Assembly: GCF_905207245.1 (NCBI RefSeq) | Contig: NZ_CAJLKP010000105.1 | Coordinates: 1 to 15,843 of the forward strand | Direction: 5' to 3' | Origin: an uncultured Bacteroides sp. | GTDB taxonomy: Bacteria > Bacteroidota > Bacteroidia > Bacteroidales > Bacteroidaceae | Length of the DNA: 15,843 bases | Shown: piece after piece, positions 1-6,825 of the stretch | Numbering within the stretch: position 1 is the stretch's first letter | Layout: the number at the start of each line of letters is the position of its first letter | The notes under the pieces: model-generated | Databases searched by the model: none | Told to the model about the DNA's origin: nothing | What the model saw: only the letters and a program-made list of their open reading frames with translations | Program-made: the position numbers and the translations under genes

Positions 1-54
1 GTGATCTCCGAATTTTTGACTTTCACCCAAATTCAAAAATTCAAAGGAGATCAC
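1..54 (+). promoter_or_regulatory. Hairpin that sequesters the ribosome binding site of the sigma-like gene
   Basis: Bases 1-9 (GTGATCTCC) are the exact reverse complement of 46-54, and bases 10-19 of 33-42, leaving AAA (43-45) as a bulge. This gives a 19-pair stem around a 13-base loop. The Shine-Dalgarno AAGGAG of the gene starting at 59 lies inside the 3' arm, so in the folded RNA the site would be closed. The stem begins exactly at the window edge, so it may extend further left. The pairing is seen directly; control of translation is inference. Confidence 0.7.
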
Positions 55-58
55 AGTA

Positions 59-622
59 ATGAAAAGAACATTTTTGGTAAAGAAGGACCCCACGATTGAA
101 GCACAGGACAATTGGCTGATCATGGATTATCGCCAGTATGCGGCATGGAGAGAAACGGATGAAGGCAAGAATCGGGAAATCGTCTTTGGAAAGTTTGAGG
201 CTTGTAGTGAAGACGACTCTATCATTTTCATGGAGTGCAATGAAAAAGTCAGCAAAGAGTTGAAAAAGGATTGCCATCGCAAGCAGTACATCCGAAGCCG
301 AGACGCCGAAACACCGTTCCAAGTCATGTCTTACAGCACCATGACCTTTCAAGAGTCTGAAATCTATGGAGAAGATGTTCTCGAAGATACAGAGTGCAAT
401 GTAGAGGAGTCGGTCATGCAGCGTATGGATGTTGAGCGGGTCAGAACTGCACTGAAAATGTTGGCCCCGGAAGAGCGGGCCATCATTCAGGATTTTTTCT
501 TCACAGAATCCCCAATACCGGTTAAGGAGCTTGTGGAAAAATACGCAATGCCCAAGACGAGCATCTATAGAAAAAGGGATGATGCACTGAAGGCGCTTAA
601 GAAAATTTTAGGAAATGCGTAG
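59..622 (+). CDS. Sigma-70-like regulator with C-terminal region-4 helix-turn-helix
   Basis: This 187-residue protein is probably a sigma-factor-like transcription regulator of a mobile element. Residues about 125-185 fit sigma region 4: a helix (VERVRTALKMLAPEERAII) followed by a helix-turn-helix ending in the recognition helix MPKTSIYRKRDDALKALK. The N-terminal 120 residues are acidic and charged, with no region-2 core-binding motif that I recognise. It therefore resembles the Tn916 Orf7 type of small sigma-like protein more than a full sigma factor. The ATG at 59 follows AAGGAG with suitable spacing, inside the hairpin described at 1-54. It precedes, in the same direction, an excisionase and integrase, as orf7 does in Tn916, but a reverse-oriented toxin-antitoxin pair separates them. 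The target promoters are unknown. Confidence 0.72.
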   Translation: MKRTFLVKKDPTIEAQDNWLIMDYRQYAAWRETDEGKNREIVFGKFEACSEDDSIIFMECNEKVSKELKKDCHRKQYIRSRDAETPFQVMSYSTMTFQESEIYGEDVLEDTECNVEESVMQRMDVERVRTALKMLAPEERAIIQDFFFTESPIPVKELVEKYAMPKTSIYRKRDDALKALKKILGNA

Positions 623-653
623 GTTAAATAGGAACGATACGACCGGTTTGACA

Positions 654-681
654 TAGAAAATGCACCTGCCGAAGCAGGTGC
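654..681 (-). terminator. UUCG-loop terminator of the toxin-antitoxin operon
   Basis: Read leftward, GCACCTGC pairs perfectly with GCAGGTGC around a TTCG tetraloop and is followed by TTTTCT. It begins 11 bases after the antitoxin stop codon. On the plus strand there is no T-run, so it should serve mainly the minus-strand operon. Confidence 0.8.
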
Positions 682-691
682 AGGAATGAAA

Positions 692-1339
692 TCACATCAT
701 GGGGTTTTCCAATAGGTCTTCCACATTGCAGCCGAGAACACGGGACAACTTGTAGAGGATGTTTGCCTGCGCCTTGTCAATGCCATTGACCCGCTGTTCG
801 TACATCTGAATGTTGCGCAGATTCACGCCGGATTGCTCTGCAAGCTCTGCCTGAGATAAGCCCCGGTTTTCACGGATGCGCTTCAGATTGGAATCGCCTT
901 CCGCTGCTTTATAGAGTTCCTCCATGGTATCGATGAAACTTGTAATGTCCATCTCGTGGTAAACGGAATACATCCCAATGATCTTGGAAAGTGGAATGCG
1001 CTCAAAGATATCCTTGAAACGACGGCCAGTAAACCATTGGTACTCTGCAACTGCCCAACCGGCCCAATATTCAGGGGAGCAGTCCTCTGCGTTGGTTGGT
1101 GCTGGCAGCTCCTTTGGACCGTATGCCTTTGTGATGACCGCACGGGCCAGCTCAACACCGGACATCCCTGCAACATAGGCGGGGTTGCCTCGTTCAAACT
1201 GTTCGGCGTAGCCGGTATTGATGAAGAGTGCTGTGATCCAATCCGGTTTTAGCTTGCAGTCGTTGATCGCATAGTCGAAGAAAGAGGAAAGACGATCCTT
1301 GGCATTATTCAAATAAGATTCGCTGTATGCGTGGGTCAT
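692..1339 (-). CDS. Xre-family antitoxin/regulator with unknown N-terminal domain
   Basis: This 215-residue protein is the likely antitoxin and autorepressor of the pair. Residues about 152-212 are a clear Xre/Cro-CI helix-turn-helix (RENRGLSQAELAEQSGVNLR, then IQMYEQR). The first 150 residues are a separate domain that I cannot assign; it would be the candidate for binding the toxin. The start codon overlaps the 3' end of the toxin gene by 35 bases, so the two are translationally coupled, with the toxin gene first. A UUCG-type terminator follows the stop. The DNA-binding domain is seen in sequence; the antitoxin role is inferred from the partner and from paired palindromes in the shared promoter. 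Confidence 0.78.
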   Translation of the reverse strand: MTHAYSESYLNNAKDRLSSFFDYAINDCKLKPDWITALFINTGYAEQFERGNPAYVAGMSGVELARAVITKAYGPKELPAPTNAEDCSPEYWAGWAVAEYQWFTGRRFKDIFERIPLSKIIGMYSVYHEMDITSFIDTMEELYKAAEGDSNLKRIRENRGLSQAELAEQSGVNLRNIQMYEQRVNGIDKAQANILYKLSRVLGCNVEDLLENPMM

Positions 1340-2003
1340 CGTTGCTCATCTCCTCCCTCAAGATATCCAGCACGAAGATGTCGTCCCGGTAAGATTTGCT
1401 TTTCTTGATCTCTTTACGGTAAGTATCCCTCGCTTTGGTATCTCTATCCAAGAACTTGGGGTAATAGACGCTCTTGCTGACCGGATAAGCATTCACGAAG
1501 TGCAGCCGATCAAAGCCTTTTTGAGAAATGACAACCGTCTGCTCACCGAGTTTGCCCAGCTTTAGAGCCTTGTTCAGACTTCTGAGCGGTAAGGTGTTGG
1601 ACACAAAGGACTCTGCATACTGGAAATAGGAATCGTCTGCCCGATAGCCGATCACAACATCGAAGCCGGTTAAATCAATTGAATAGTGACCAATAAGATA
1701 GTCCCTTGCATCAACGGCAACTTCGGAGTCCAGCTTGAAGGTGCGGAACTGAAGCAGAAGAGCCATCCAGTTCAGGACCGTATGCGTTCCGTCCAACAGA
1801 TTCAGCACCTTCAGTCCTTCCGTGTCAAAGTCGTAGCTGTTGACAAAACCGTCTGTGTTCTTTTTGCAGGCCCACTCACGAGCCATTTCATCGACGCGGG
1901 TACAGTAGAAACCCATGCCATAGTCGTTGTGCGGATTACCAATATGAATATCCGGAACCTCGATGATGTGGTCGGTTCCATGAAGCAGTTGAATGACGCT
2001 CAT
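1305..2003 (-). CDS. DUF3990-like protein, putative ADP-ribosyltransferase-fold toxin
   Basis: This 232-residue protein resembles the DUF3990 family, which belongs to the ADP-ribosyltransferase (ART) fold clan and usually sits beside an antitoxin-like gene. The N-terminal LLHGT (residues 6-10) matches the first ART strand with its His. NDYGMGFYCT (about 27-36) matches the second, Tyr-bearing strand and following helix. A Glu/Gln pair in GEQTVVIS (about 154-161) could hold the third catalytic position, which is the least certain assignment. The ATG is preceded by GGAGG and by a near-consensus promoter carrying two palindromes. The target is unknown. It is the first gene of a two-gene operon opposite in direction to its neighbours, a common sign of an inserted defence or stability module. 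Confidence 0.75.
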   Translation of the reverse strand: MSVIQLLHGTDHIIEVPDIHIGNPHNDYGMGFYCTRVDEMAREWACKKNTDGFVNSYDFDTEGLKVLNLLDGTHTVLNWMALLLQFRTFKLDSEVAVDARDYLIGHYSIDLTGFDVVIGYRADDSYFQYAESFVSNTLPLRSLNKALKLGKLGEQTVVISQKGFDRLHFVNAYPVSKSVYYPKFLDRDTKARDTYRKEIKKSKSYRDDIFVLDILREEMSNDDPRIQRILFE

Positions 2004-2019
2004 AATATGAAGCCTCCGT

Positions 2020-2035
2020 TATCATTGTAATGATA
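2020..2035. promoter_or_regulatory. Palindromic operator 1 (TATCATT-GT-AATGATA)
   Basis: This is a perfect 7-2-7 inverted repeat at the predicted transcript start and leader of the toxin-antitoxin operon. It has the same design as the palindrome at 2047-2062, with centres 27 bases apart. The likely ligand is the Xre antitoxin. Confidence 0.75.
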
Positions 2036-2042
2036 CAACCAC

Positions 2043-2072
2043 ATTATATCATCCTGATGATAGTTTTGTCAA
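2043..2072 (-). promoter_or_regulatory. Consensus sigma-A promoter of the toxin-antitoxin operon
   Basis: On the minus strand TTGACA (2072-2067) and TATAAT (2048-2043) are separated by 18 bases, both perfect hexamers. Transcription would start near 2036, about 30 bases before the toxin ATG. Confidence 0.88.
2047..2062. promoter_or_regulatory. Palindromic operator 2 (TATCATC-CT-GATGATA)
   Basis: This is a perfect 7-2-7 inverted repeat filling the spacer between the -10 and -35 boxes. It shares TATCAT..ATGATA with operator 1, so binding would block RNA polymerase. Confidence 0.78.
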
Positions 2073-2237
2073 TAGCGCATGAGAATTCATTCCAAAGAAT
2101 ATGCCGCTTTCCTCCAAATTCTTCTGCTTCCGAAAAATATTTTGGAAACGAGCAAAAAACTGTGGGAATCTCGCAAAAAAATTCGGCAAAGAGAAAGTGA
2201 GAGGGCAATCTCATAAAACCCGGTAGGAGTGATTCAC

Positions 2238-2714
2238 ATGAACAACAAAATAAACATCAACCCCAGCTCGACAAAGTGGCTCGAAAAAGATGATCGGGTC
2301 GTCGCTGATTACTTTTGCGATTTGGGCTTCCGTTCCCTGAAGCAGATCCTTGATATGCGTGTTTTCGACCTGATGAATATGCAGGGCCTGAACGCTGTCC
2401 GAGTCGAGGAAGTGATCATCTGCTTATATAAGTGGCTGAATCCCAACACAGCTATCGATGAGGCTATCTATAACGGTATGATGTCACAGCCCTTCCTCTA
2501 TACTCCGTGGAGAAAAGAACACAAAGACCTTGCTGCCATCAAAGTCGGCGACTTGGTGCTGACCCCCGGTATCAACATGAAAGCTATTCAGCATTTCTAT
2601 GATGCGATCCGTAAGGCGTTTTTCAAATCGGAGGAATACAACTGGAGATGGTACAAGTTCCGAAACAGAAGTGAATATGTGACCTATCTCCGGAAACACG
2701 AGGAGGCGGAATAA
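2238..2714 (+). CDS. Unknown 158-residue protein upstream of the excisionase
   Basis: I do not recognise this protein. It is soluble, with no signal peptide or membrane segment. Residues about 25-65 (DLGFRSLKQILDMRVFDLMN and the following helix) have the look of a small helical, helix-hairpin-helix-like DNA-contact domain, similar in style to RNA polymerase alpha C-terminal domains, but this is only a visual impression. I place the start at ATG 2238, eight bases after AGGAG (2225-2229). The in-frame GTG at 2229 overlaps that site and is unlikely to be used. The stop codon is directly followed by the excisionase ATG, so the two are coupled. The position between the sigma-like gene and xis recalls the small accessory ORFs of Tn916-type elements. 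Confidence 0.7.
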   Translation: MNNKININPSSTKWLEKDDRVVADYFCDLGFRSLKQILDMRVFDLMNMQGLNAVRVEEVIICLYKWLNPNTAIDEAIYNGMMSQPFLYTPWRKEHKDLAAIKVGDLVLTPGINMKAIQHFYDAIRKAFFKSEEYNWRWYKFRNRSEYVTYLRKHEEAE

Positions 2715-2927
2715 ATGACGCGAACAGAAAAAGAAAATCTCGTTCCTGTTTGGGAGCGCATTACCATTAGTCTGGAAGAAGCTGCCGCATATAGCGGTAT
2801 CGGCGTGAGGAAGCTGCGGGATATGACCGATAAGCCCGAATGCAACTATGTTATCTGGGTCGGAAACCGAAGAATGATCAAGCGGAAAAAGTTCGATGAA
2901 TACCTTGAGTCGGCCTATTCTGTATGA
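2715..2927 (+). CDS. xis: Tn916-type excisionase (Xis)
   Basis: This 70-residue basic winged-helix protein is the expected recombination directionality factor for the integrase that follows. The motif order ISLEEAAAYSGIGVRKLRDM, then VGNRRMIKRKKFDEYLES, is typical of the Tn916 excisionase family: helix-turn-helix, then a wing with basic residues. The length matches the family (about 67 residues). The ATG follows the stop of the upstream gene with no gap, and GAGGCGG (2704-2710) serves as ribosome site. The int gene starts 112 bases downstream, the usual Tn916 arrangement. Confidence 0.9.
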   Translation: MTRTEKENLVPVWERITISLEEAAAYSGIGVRKLRDMTDKPECNYVIWVGNRRMIKRKKFDEYLESAYSV

Positions 2928-3039
2928 GTCAAGTATGCGATTTGCTTGATATGGGCTGATTCGCAACATTGGAAAACGAGATGTCTCTATGTATCCTTAA
3001 TGGTGCCAAGAGAAAAGCGAAAGCAAAGGAGTGAAGACT

Positions 3040-4317
3040 ATGCAGTTTCAAAAGAAGGAAAAGCGGCAGACAACCGTTCGCTTTGATAGCCACCATGTAA
3101 GGCTACGCACCGGAGAGATACAGAGAAAAACCGGCAGCTATATGTACCGCTGGACAGACAAGCTCGGAAAACGTAATACCATATACGCTGCAACATTGGA
3201 AGATCTCCGGGAGCAGGAGGAACAGATCCTTGTTGACCAGCATGACGGCATCAAAGCCAATATCAAAAATGTCACGGTGAATGATGTATATGAGCTTTGG
3301 TGCCAACTGAAAAGAGGCATCAAGGACAGCACCATGAAAAACTACATTTATATGTATGAGCTGTTTGTGAAGCCAACTTTCGGAAAGAAGAAGCTGGTAC
3401 AGGTGAAAAAATCGGATGTGCGCCGATTCTATAACCAGCTCATCGACGATAAGGTCCTGAAGCCGTCTACGGTAGATGTCATCCATAATATTGTCCACCA
3501 AGTATTTCAGATAGCCGTCGATGACGATATGATTCGCAGCAACCCTGCGGCCAATATGCTTCGGGAAATCAAAATGGCGCACGGTTCGGAAATCGAGAAA
3601 AGAAAGGCTTTGACCCTTGAGCAGGAAGAATTGTTTCTTGGTTATCTGGCCAGAACTCCCAAATACCAGCACTGGTATCCTGTCTTTTATATTATGGCGA
3701 ACACCGGAATGCGTGTGGGGGAAATCACTGGTCTGCGCTGGTGCGATGTGGATATGGAAAACGGCATCATCAGCGTGAACCATACGCTGGTGTACTACAA
3801 CCACAGAGATGAGAAGGGCTGCTACTTCTCCATCAATACACCTAAGACAAAAGCCGGTATTCGGGAAATTCCCATGACCGAAGGTGTGAAGCAGGCATTT
3901 CTAATGGAAAAGGAATTCCAAGAGGAGTGCGGAATGAAAAGTGTCAGCCACATTGAGGGGTATTCAGACTTCGTGTTTGTTAATCGGAACGGCGAGGTGC
4001 AGCATCAAGGCACACTGAATAAGGCTCTGCAACGGATCATGCGCGATTGTAACAGCGAAGTTCTTGAGAAAAAGGGCGTAGACTCCGATCCGGTTCTTCT
4101 GCCTAAGTTCTCGTGCCATGTGCTACGGCATACATTCGCTACAAGAATGTGCGAGAGCGGTCTGAATGTCAAGGTCGTGCAGTCTGTGCTTGGTCACGCC
4201 GATGTAACGACCACGCTCGACATTTATGTGACGGTCACGAACGACCTGAAGAAACGAGAAATCACAGCCTTTGAAACATATTTGAAAACCGGAGCTAAGC
4301 AAATGGCAAATGTATAA
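3040..4317 (+). CDS. int: Tn916-family tyrosine integrase
   Basis: This 425-residue site-specific recombinase would integrate and excise the left-hand element. The N-terminal part (about 15-75) fits the arm-type DNA-binding domain (GSYMYRWTDKLGKRNTIYAA), and residues about 80-170 the SAM-like core-binding domain. The catalytic domain has the full set of residues: Arg225 (NTGMRVGE), Lys271 in the beta-hairpin (TPKTKAG), His360 and Arg363 (HVLRHTFATR), His386 (LGHAD) and the nucleophile Tyr396 (TTTLDIYVTV). The ATG at 3040 is nine bases after AAGGAG; the GTG at 3031 overlaps that site. The length is close to Tn916 Int (405). The enzyme looks intact. A strong terminator follows, so this is probably the last gene of its element. 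Confidence 0.94.
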   Translation: MQFQKKEKRQTTVRFDSHHVRLRTGEIQRKTGSYMYRWTDKLGKRNTIYAATLEDLREQEEQILVDQHDGIKANIKNVTVNDVYELWCQLKRGIKDSTMKNYIYMYELFVKPTFGKKKLVQVKKSDVRRFYNQLIDDKVLKPSTVDVIHNIVHQVFQIAVDDDMIRSNPAANMLREIKMAHGSEIEKRKALTLEQEELFLGYLARTPKYQHWYPVFYIMANTGMRVGEITGLRWCDVDMENGIISVNHTLVYYNHRDEKGCYFSINTPKTKAGIREIPMTEGVKQAFLMEKEFQEECGMKSVSHIEGYSDFVFVNRNGEVQHQGTLNKALQRIMRDCNSEVLEKKGVDSDPVLLPKFSCHVLRHTFATRMCESGLNVKVVQSVLGHADVTTTLDIYVTVTNDLKKREITAFETYLKTGAKQMANV

Positions 4318-4327
4318 TATGGTTCTC

Positions 4328-4377
4328 TCCCCCTTGCGGTCGCAAAATCTGCGATTGCAGGGGGATTTCTCTTTTTG
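4328..4377 (+). terminator. Rho-independent terminator after the integrase
   Basis: TCCCCC-T-TGC-GG-TCGC (from 4328) pairs with GCGA-TT-GCA-GGGGGA (to 4365) around a short A-rich loop and is followed by TTTCTCTTTTT. It lies 11 bases after the int stop codon. Confidence 0.85.
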
Positions 4378-4442
4378 CACATTTCTCTTATTTTGAGATT
4401 TTTCCTATACTGTTAGCAGTACACAGGAAGGGCGGCAACAGT

Positions 4443-5834
4443 ATGGAAAACAGTTTGGCAAATAAGAAACCTTGGCTTGTAGCTGAATGGTCAGAAAGAA
4501 ACGGCAGCATCTCACCGGATGATGTAACCTATGGTTCTAAAAAACTATATTGGTGGCATGGCAGTTGTGGCCATGAGTGGCAGGCCAGCGCAAAGGCAAG
4601 ATCAAGCGGCGAGAATTGCCCGATTTGCAGTAACGCCAGAATCGTTGCGGGTATCAATGACCTTGCGAGTTTGAAACCGGAACTACTGAAAGAATGGTCG
4701 CCGAAGAATACCATCCAACCAACAGAGATCGGTGTTGGCTCTCATAAGAAAGTGCTTTGGATAGGAGCTTGCGGACATGAGTGGAGCGCAGAAATCCGAA
4801 ATCGAGTCAGGGGAGCTGGTTGCCCCTACTGTTCGCACAACGCAGTCCTTCAAGGATTTAACGACCTTGCAACTGTACTGCCGCAGGTTGCAAAGGAGTG
4901 GTCGCCTCGAAACGCACCGCTCAAGCCAACACAGGTAACGCCTTATGCAAATCGGAAAGTTTGGTGGAAATGCGAACAGGGCCATGAGTGGTTTACGCTC
5001 ATATCTACACGGGCTTATGGAAGCAAATGCCCTTATTGCAGCGGAATAAAATTGCTGAAGGGATTCAATGATTTAGCTTCGCTCCATCCGCAGCTCGCAT
5101 TGGAATGGTCACAAAAAAACGGCACATTATTGCCGGAAGATTTCAACGAGCGCTCCACCAAAAATGTCTGGTGGAAGTGCAGTACCTGCGGACATGAGTA
5201 TAGGGCGGTAATCAAATCCAAAGTTCATGGGCTAAAATGCCCGGTATGCACGAAAAACGCTTTGTTGCCCGGCTATAACGATTTGGCAACTACAGACCCA
5301 GAGCTGGCACAGGAATGGAATGCTGCCAAAAACATAAGAAAGCCCACAGAGATATCAAGACTGTCACAATACCCAGTTTGGTGGAAAGGCATTTGCGGGC
5401 ATGAATGGAAGGATAAAGTGTTTCACCGCGCAGTTGGAGGAGCCGGCTGCATCTACTGCGAGAAAGTATTTCTTAAGGAGCTGCCATATCTGCTTGTAAC
5501 GATGTATGCAAAGCAATATGGGCTTGCGACACGCACAGACGACGAAAAAATGATTGGGGCACGGATCGATGCAGTTATCCCGGAACTGCGGCTTGCGTTT
5601 GCCTTTTCTCAAAAAGGCACTGATAGAGAAGCCAAAGTCGCGGAGGTTCTTCACTTCCTGTGCAAAGCGAAAAGGATACAGTTATTTGTGATACGGCAGA
5701 AAGACCCGATTGCGCTTGCCACAGAAATCAAGCAAGCCTTCGCTAAGGCAAACCTATTTATAAATTCGGATAGTCAAAGGGATGTTGCCCATCTTCGGAA
5801 GCGATACTTTGCTCAAAAGAACAATGGAAACTAA
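4443..5834 (+). CDS. Five-repeat zinc-ribbon protein (DUF4379-like) with degenerate nuclease-like tail
   Basis: This 463-residue protein is built of five tandem units of about 67-70 residues (roughly 1-340). Each follows the plan NDLA..P.L..EW, a linker, WW..CGHEW, then a basic stretch and CP.C (second pair of zinc ligands), as in DUF4379 treble-clef/zinc-ribbon proteins. Repeat 3 has CEQGHEW, keeping the ligand pattern with altered spacing. The last 120 residues resemble the Vsr/PD-(D/E)XK-like domain often joined to such ribbons. Asp376 remains in GARIDAVIPE, but the next strand reads LRLAFAFSQKG where an active enzyme would have an acidic residue, so cleavage activity is doubtful. It is a monocistronic gene with terminators on both sides and GGAAGGG before the ATG. 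A paralogue lies at 15096. DNA binding is likely; the purpose is unknown. Confidence 0.82.
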   Translation: MENSLANKKPWLVAEWSERNGSISPDDVTYGSKKLYWWHGSCGHEWQASAKARSSGENCPICSNARIVAGINDLASLKPELLKEWSPKNTIQPTEIGVGSHKKVLWIGACGHEWSAEIRNRVRGAGCPYCSHNAVLQGFNDLATVLPQVAKEWSPRNAPLKPTQVTPYANRKVWWKCEQGHEWFTLISTRAYGSKCPYCSGIKLLKGFNDLASLHPQLALEWSQKNGTLLPEDFNERSTKNVWWKCSTCGHEYRAVIKSKVHGLKCPVCTKNALLPGYNDLATTDPELAQEWNAAKNIRKPTEISRLSQYPVWWKGICGHEWKDKVFHRAVGGAGCIYCEKVFLKELPYLLVTMYAKQYGLATRTDDEKMIGARIDAVIPELRLAFAFSQKGTDREAKVAEVLHFLCKAKRIQLFVIRQKDPIALATEIKQAFAKANLFINSDSQRDVAHLRKRYFAQKNNGN

Positions 5835-5835
5835 A

Positions 5836-5864
5836 AAGAGGAACTGCGACTTGCAGTTCCTCTT
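5836..5864. terminator. Bidirectional terminator between convergent genes
   Basis: AAGAGGAACTGC (5836-5847) pairs perfectly over 12 bases with 5853-5864 around GACTT. T-rich tails follow on both strands (AGTTCTTTT on plus, TTTTTAG on minus). It also contains the end of the leftward Xre gene. Confidence 0.87.
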
Positions 5865-6180
5865 AGTTCTTTTGATTCGTTTTTACTGCATGGGCAAGTA
5901 ACATGTTGAGTGCGTCTTGCTTTGCTCGCTCATCAGCTTTTCGTGATGCGATCAACAAGCTGAGTTCATATTCAGACAGTGTAGAGTCCTCGATGTCCTG
6001 CCTTCCCAGCAGGTAGTCAACTGTTACGCCAAAAATATCTGCCAGTTGGATCAGAATGTCAATGGAAGGCTGCCTGGAGCCGGTTTCATAACGGGAGTAA
6101 ACCACGGAGGATACGCCCAATGCGGAGGCCACTTCTGCCTGTGTAAGACCCTTGCGAGTGCGAATATCCTTGATGTTCAC
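5863..6180 (-). CDS. Xre-family regulator, leftward member of a divergent paralogous pair
   Basis: This 105-residue protein has an Xre/CI-type helix-turn-helix at residues 1-60 (MNIKDIRTRKGLTQAEVASA, then a second helix ending YSRYETGSRQPS). A variable linker and a C-terminal helix KADERAKQDALNMLLAH follow. I choose the GTG at 6180 because GGAGG lies eight bases upstream; the in-frame GTG at 6186 is only two bases from that site. It is a paralogue of the divergent gene at 6353: YSRYE.G.R.PSIDIL, GV.VD.L.G and ADERA.QDA are shared. The intergenic space carries three related palindromes, one overlapping this gene's promoter, so autoregulation is expected. The sequence shows no proteolysis or induction domain. 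Confidence 0.85.
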   Translation of the reverse strand: MNIKDIRTRKGLTQAEVASALGVSSVVYSRYETGSRQPSIDILIQLADIFGVTVDYLLGRQDIEDSTLSEYELSLLIASRKADERAKQDALNMLLAHAVKTNQKN

Positions 6181-6212
6181 AGGCACGACCTCCTTCCAAT
6201 ATACTATATTAA

Positions 6213-6241
6213 ATTATACTACCGGAACGGAATGCAATGTA
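6213..6241 (-). promoter_or_regulatory. Putative promoter of the leftward Xre gene
   Basis: On the minus strand TATAAT occupies 6218-6213, with a weak -35 candidate TACATT (6241-6236) 17 bases upstream. The palindrome at 6220-6232 sits in the spacer. Confidence 0.6.
6220..6232. promoter_or_regulatory. Operator site O1 (TACCG-GAA-CGGAA)
   Basis: This 5-3-5 imperfect palindrome belongs to the same family as 6243-6255 and 6274-6286. It lies between the promoter boxes of the leftward Xre gene. Confidence 0.65.
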
Positions 6242-6242
6242 C

Positions 6243-6255
6243 TACCGTATCGGTA
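6243..6255. promoter_or_regulatory. Operator site O2 (TACCG-TAT-CGGTA)
   Basis: This is the best of the family, a perfect 5-3-5 palindrome in the middle of the divergent Xre intergenic region. It probably binds one or both Xre proteins. Confidence 0.75.
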
Positions 6256-6264
6256 AATGGCTCG

Positions 6265-6293
6265 TTGACCAGATACCGTTTTGGTAGTATCAT
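6265..6293 (+). promoter_or_regulatory. Promoter of the rightward Xre gene with operator O3 in its spacer
   Basis: TTGACC (6265-6270) and TATCAT (6288-6293) are 17 bases apart. The third palindrome TACCG-TTT-TGGTA (6274-6286) fills the spacer, as expected for repression by blocking polymerase. Transcription would start near 6300 and give a leader of about 50 bases. Confidence 0.75.
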
Positions 6294-6352
6294 ATTCCAC
6301 AGGGGTAAATGCTTCGTGTCACTTCGCACCATCTCGGAATGCGGAGGAATAC

Positions 6353-6664
6353 ATGAACCTAAAAGAAATACGAGTCAGTCGCAAACTCAAAGTACAAGAG
6401 GTATCAGACTATCTGTGCTGCTTGCCATCTGTTTACAGCCGTTATGAGAATGGCAAACGAGAGCCATCCATCGATATTCTTCTGAAGCTGTCCAGGCTGT
6501 ACGGCGTTTCAGTTGATTGTCTAATTGGAAATGATGAGGTCGTTGACACGAGCATAACCGAAAAAGAAGCTGCAATGATAAGCGCTATGCGTCAGGCGGA
6601 CGAACGAGCCAGACAGGATGCAATTGCCTTATTAGAGCTGCATACAGGGAATAAGAAAATCTAA
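6353..6664 (+). CDS. Xre-family regulator, rightward member of the divergent pair
   Basis: This 103-residue protein is a paralogue of the leftward gene. The Xre helix-turn-helix covers residues 1-60 (MNLKEIRVSRKLKVQEVSDY, then YSRYENGKREPS), and the same C-terminal helix follows (RQADERARQDAIALLELH). The helix-turn-helix is less canonical than its partner's: GLTQ is replaced by KLKVQ and two Cys occur before the recognition helix. It may therefore recognise related but not identical DNA. The ATG at 6353 has GGAGG five bases upstream; an open frame continues upstream to 6281 but has no ribosome site. Together the pair resembles a CI/Cro-like switch. A terminator follows at 6714. Confidence 0.83.
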   Translation: MNLKEIRVSRKLKVQEVSDYLCCLPSVYSRYENGKREPSIDILLKLSRLYGVSVDCLIGNDEVVDTSITEKEAAMISAMRQADERARQDAIALLELHTGNKKI

Positions 6665-6713
6665 ACAGAGAGGTGCAAAGTGACAGGAGCTTTGCCCTCT
6701 GTATCTTGAAAGT

Positions 6714-6741
6714 GCACCGTAAAAGCGGTGCTCTTTCTTTT
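6714..6741 (+). terminator. Terminator after the rightward Xre gene
   Basis: GCACCG (6714-6719) and CGGTGC (6726-6731) pair around TAAAAG and are followed by TCTTTCTTTT. A second possible stem, ACAGAG..CTCTGT, lies just upstream (6665-6702). Confidence 0.8.
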
Positions 6742-6825
6742 AAGGTCGCAAGGCAGCACGCACTTTTGTGAGCATTCCTTTTGCGAGGTTAAAAGCAGGA
6801 AAAGTGCGAGCTTGGACACCGTTTT

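Noticed and set aside
3103..3804. Long minus-strand open frame of 233 codons inside the integrase gene
   Set aside because: It lies fully opposite an intact integrase with all catalytic residues, has no ribosome site and shows no family-like motif.
4443..5460. Regular repeats that might suggest a CRISPR or DNA repeat array
   Set aside because: The periodicity (about 200 bases) is that of protein repeats with diverged codons; there are no identical short repeats with unique spacers.
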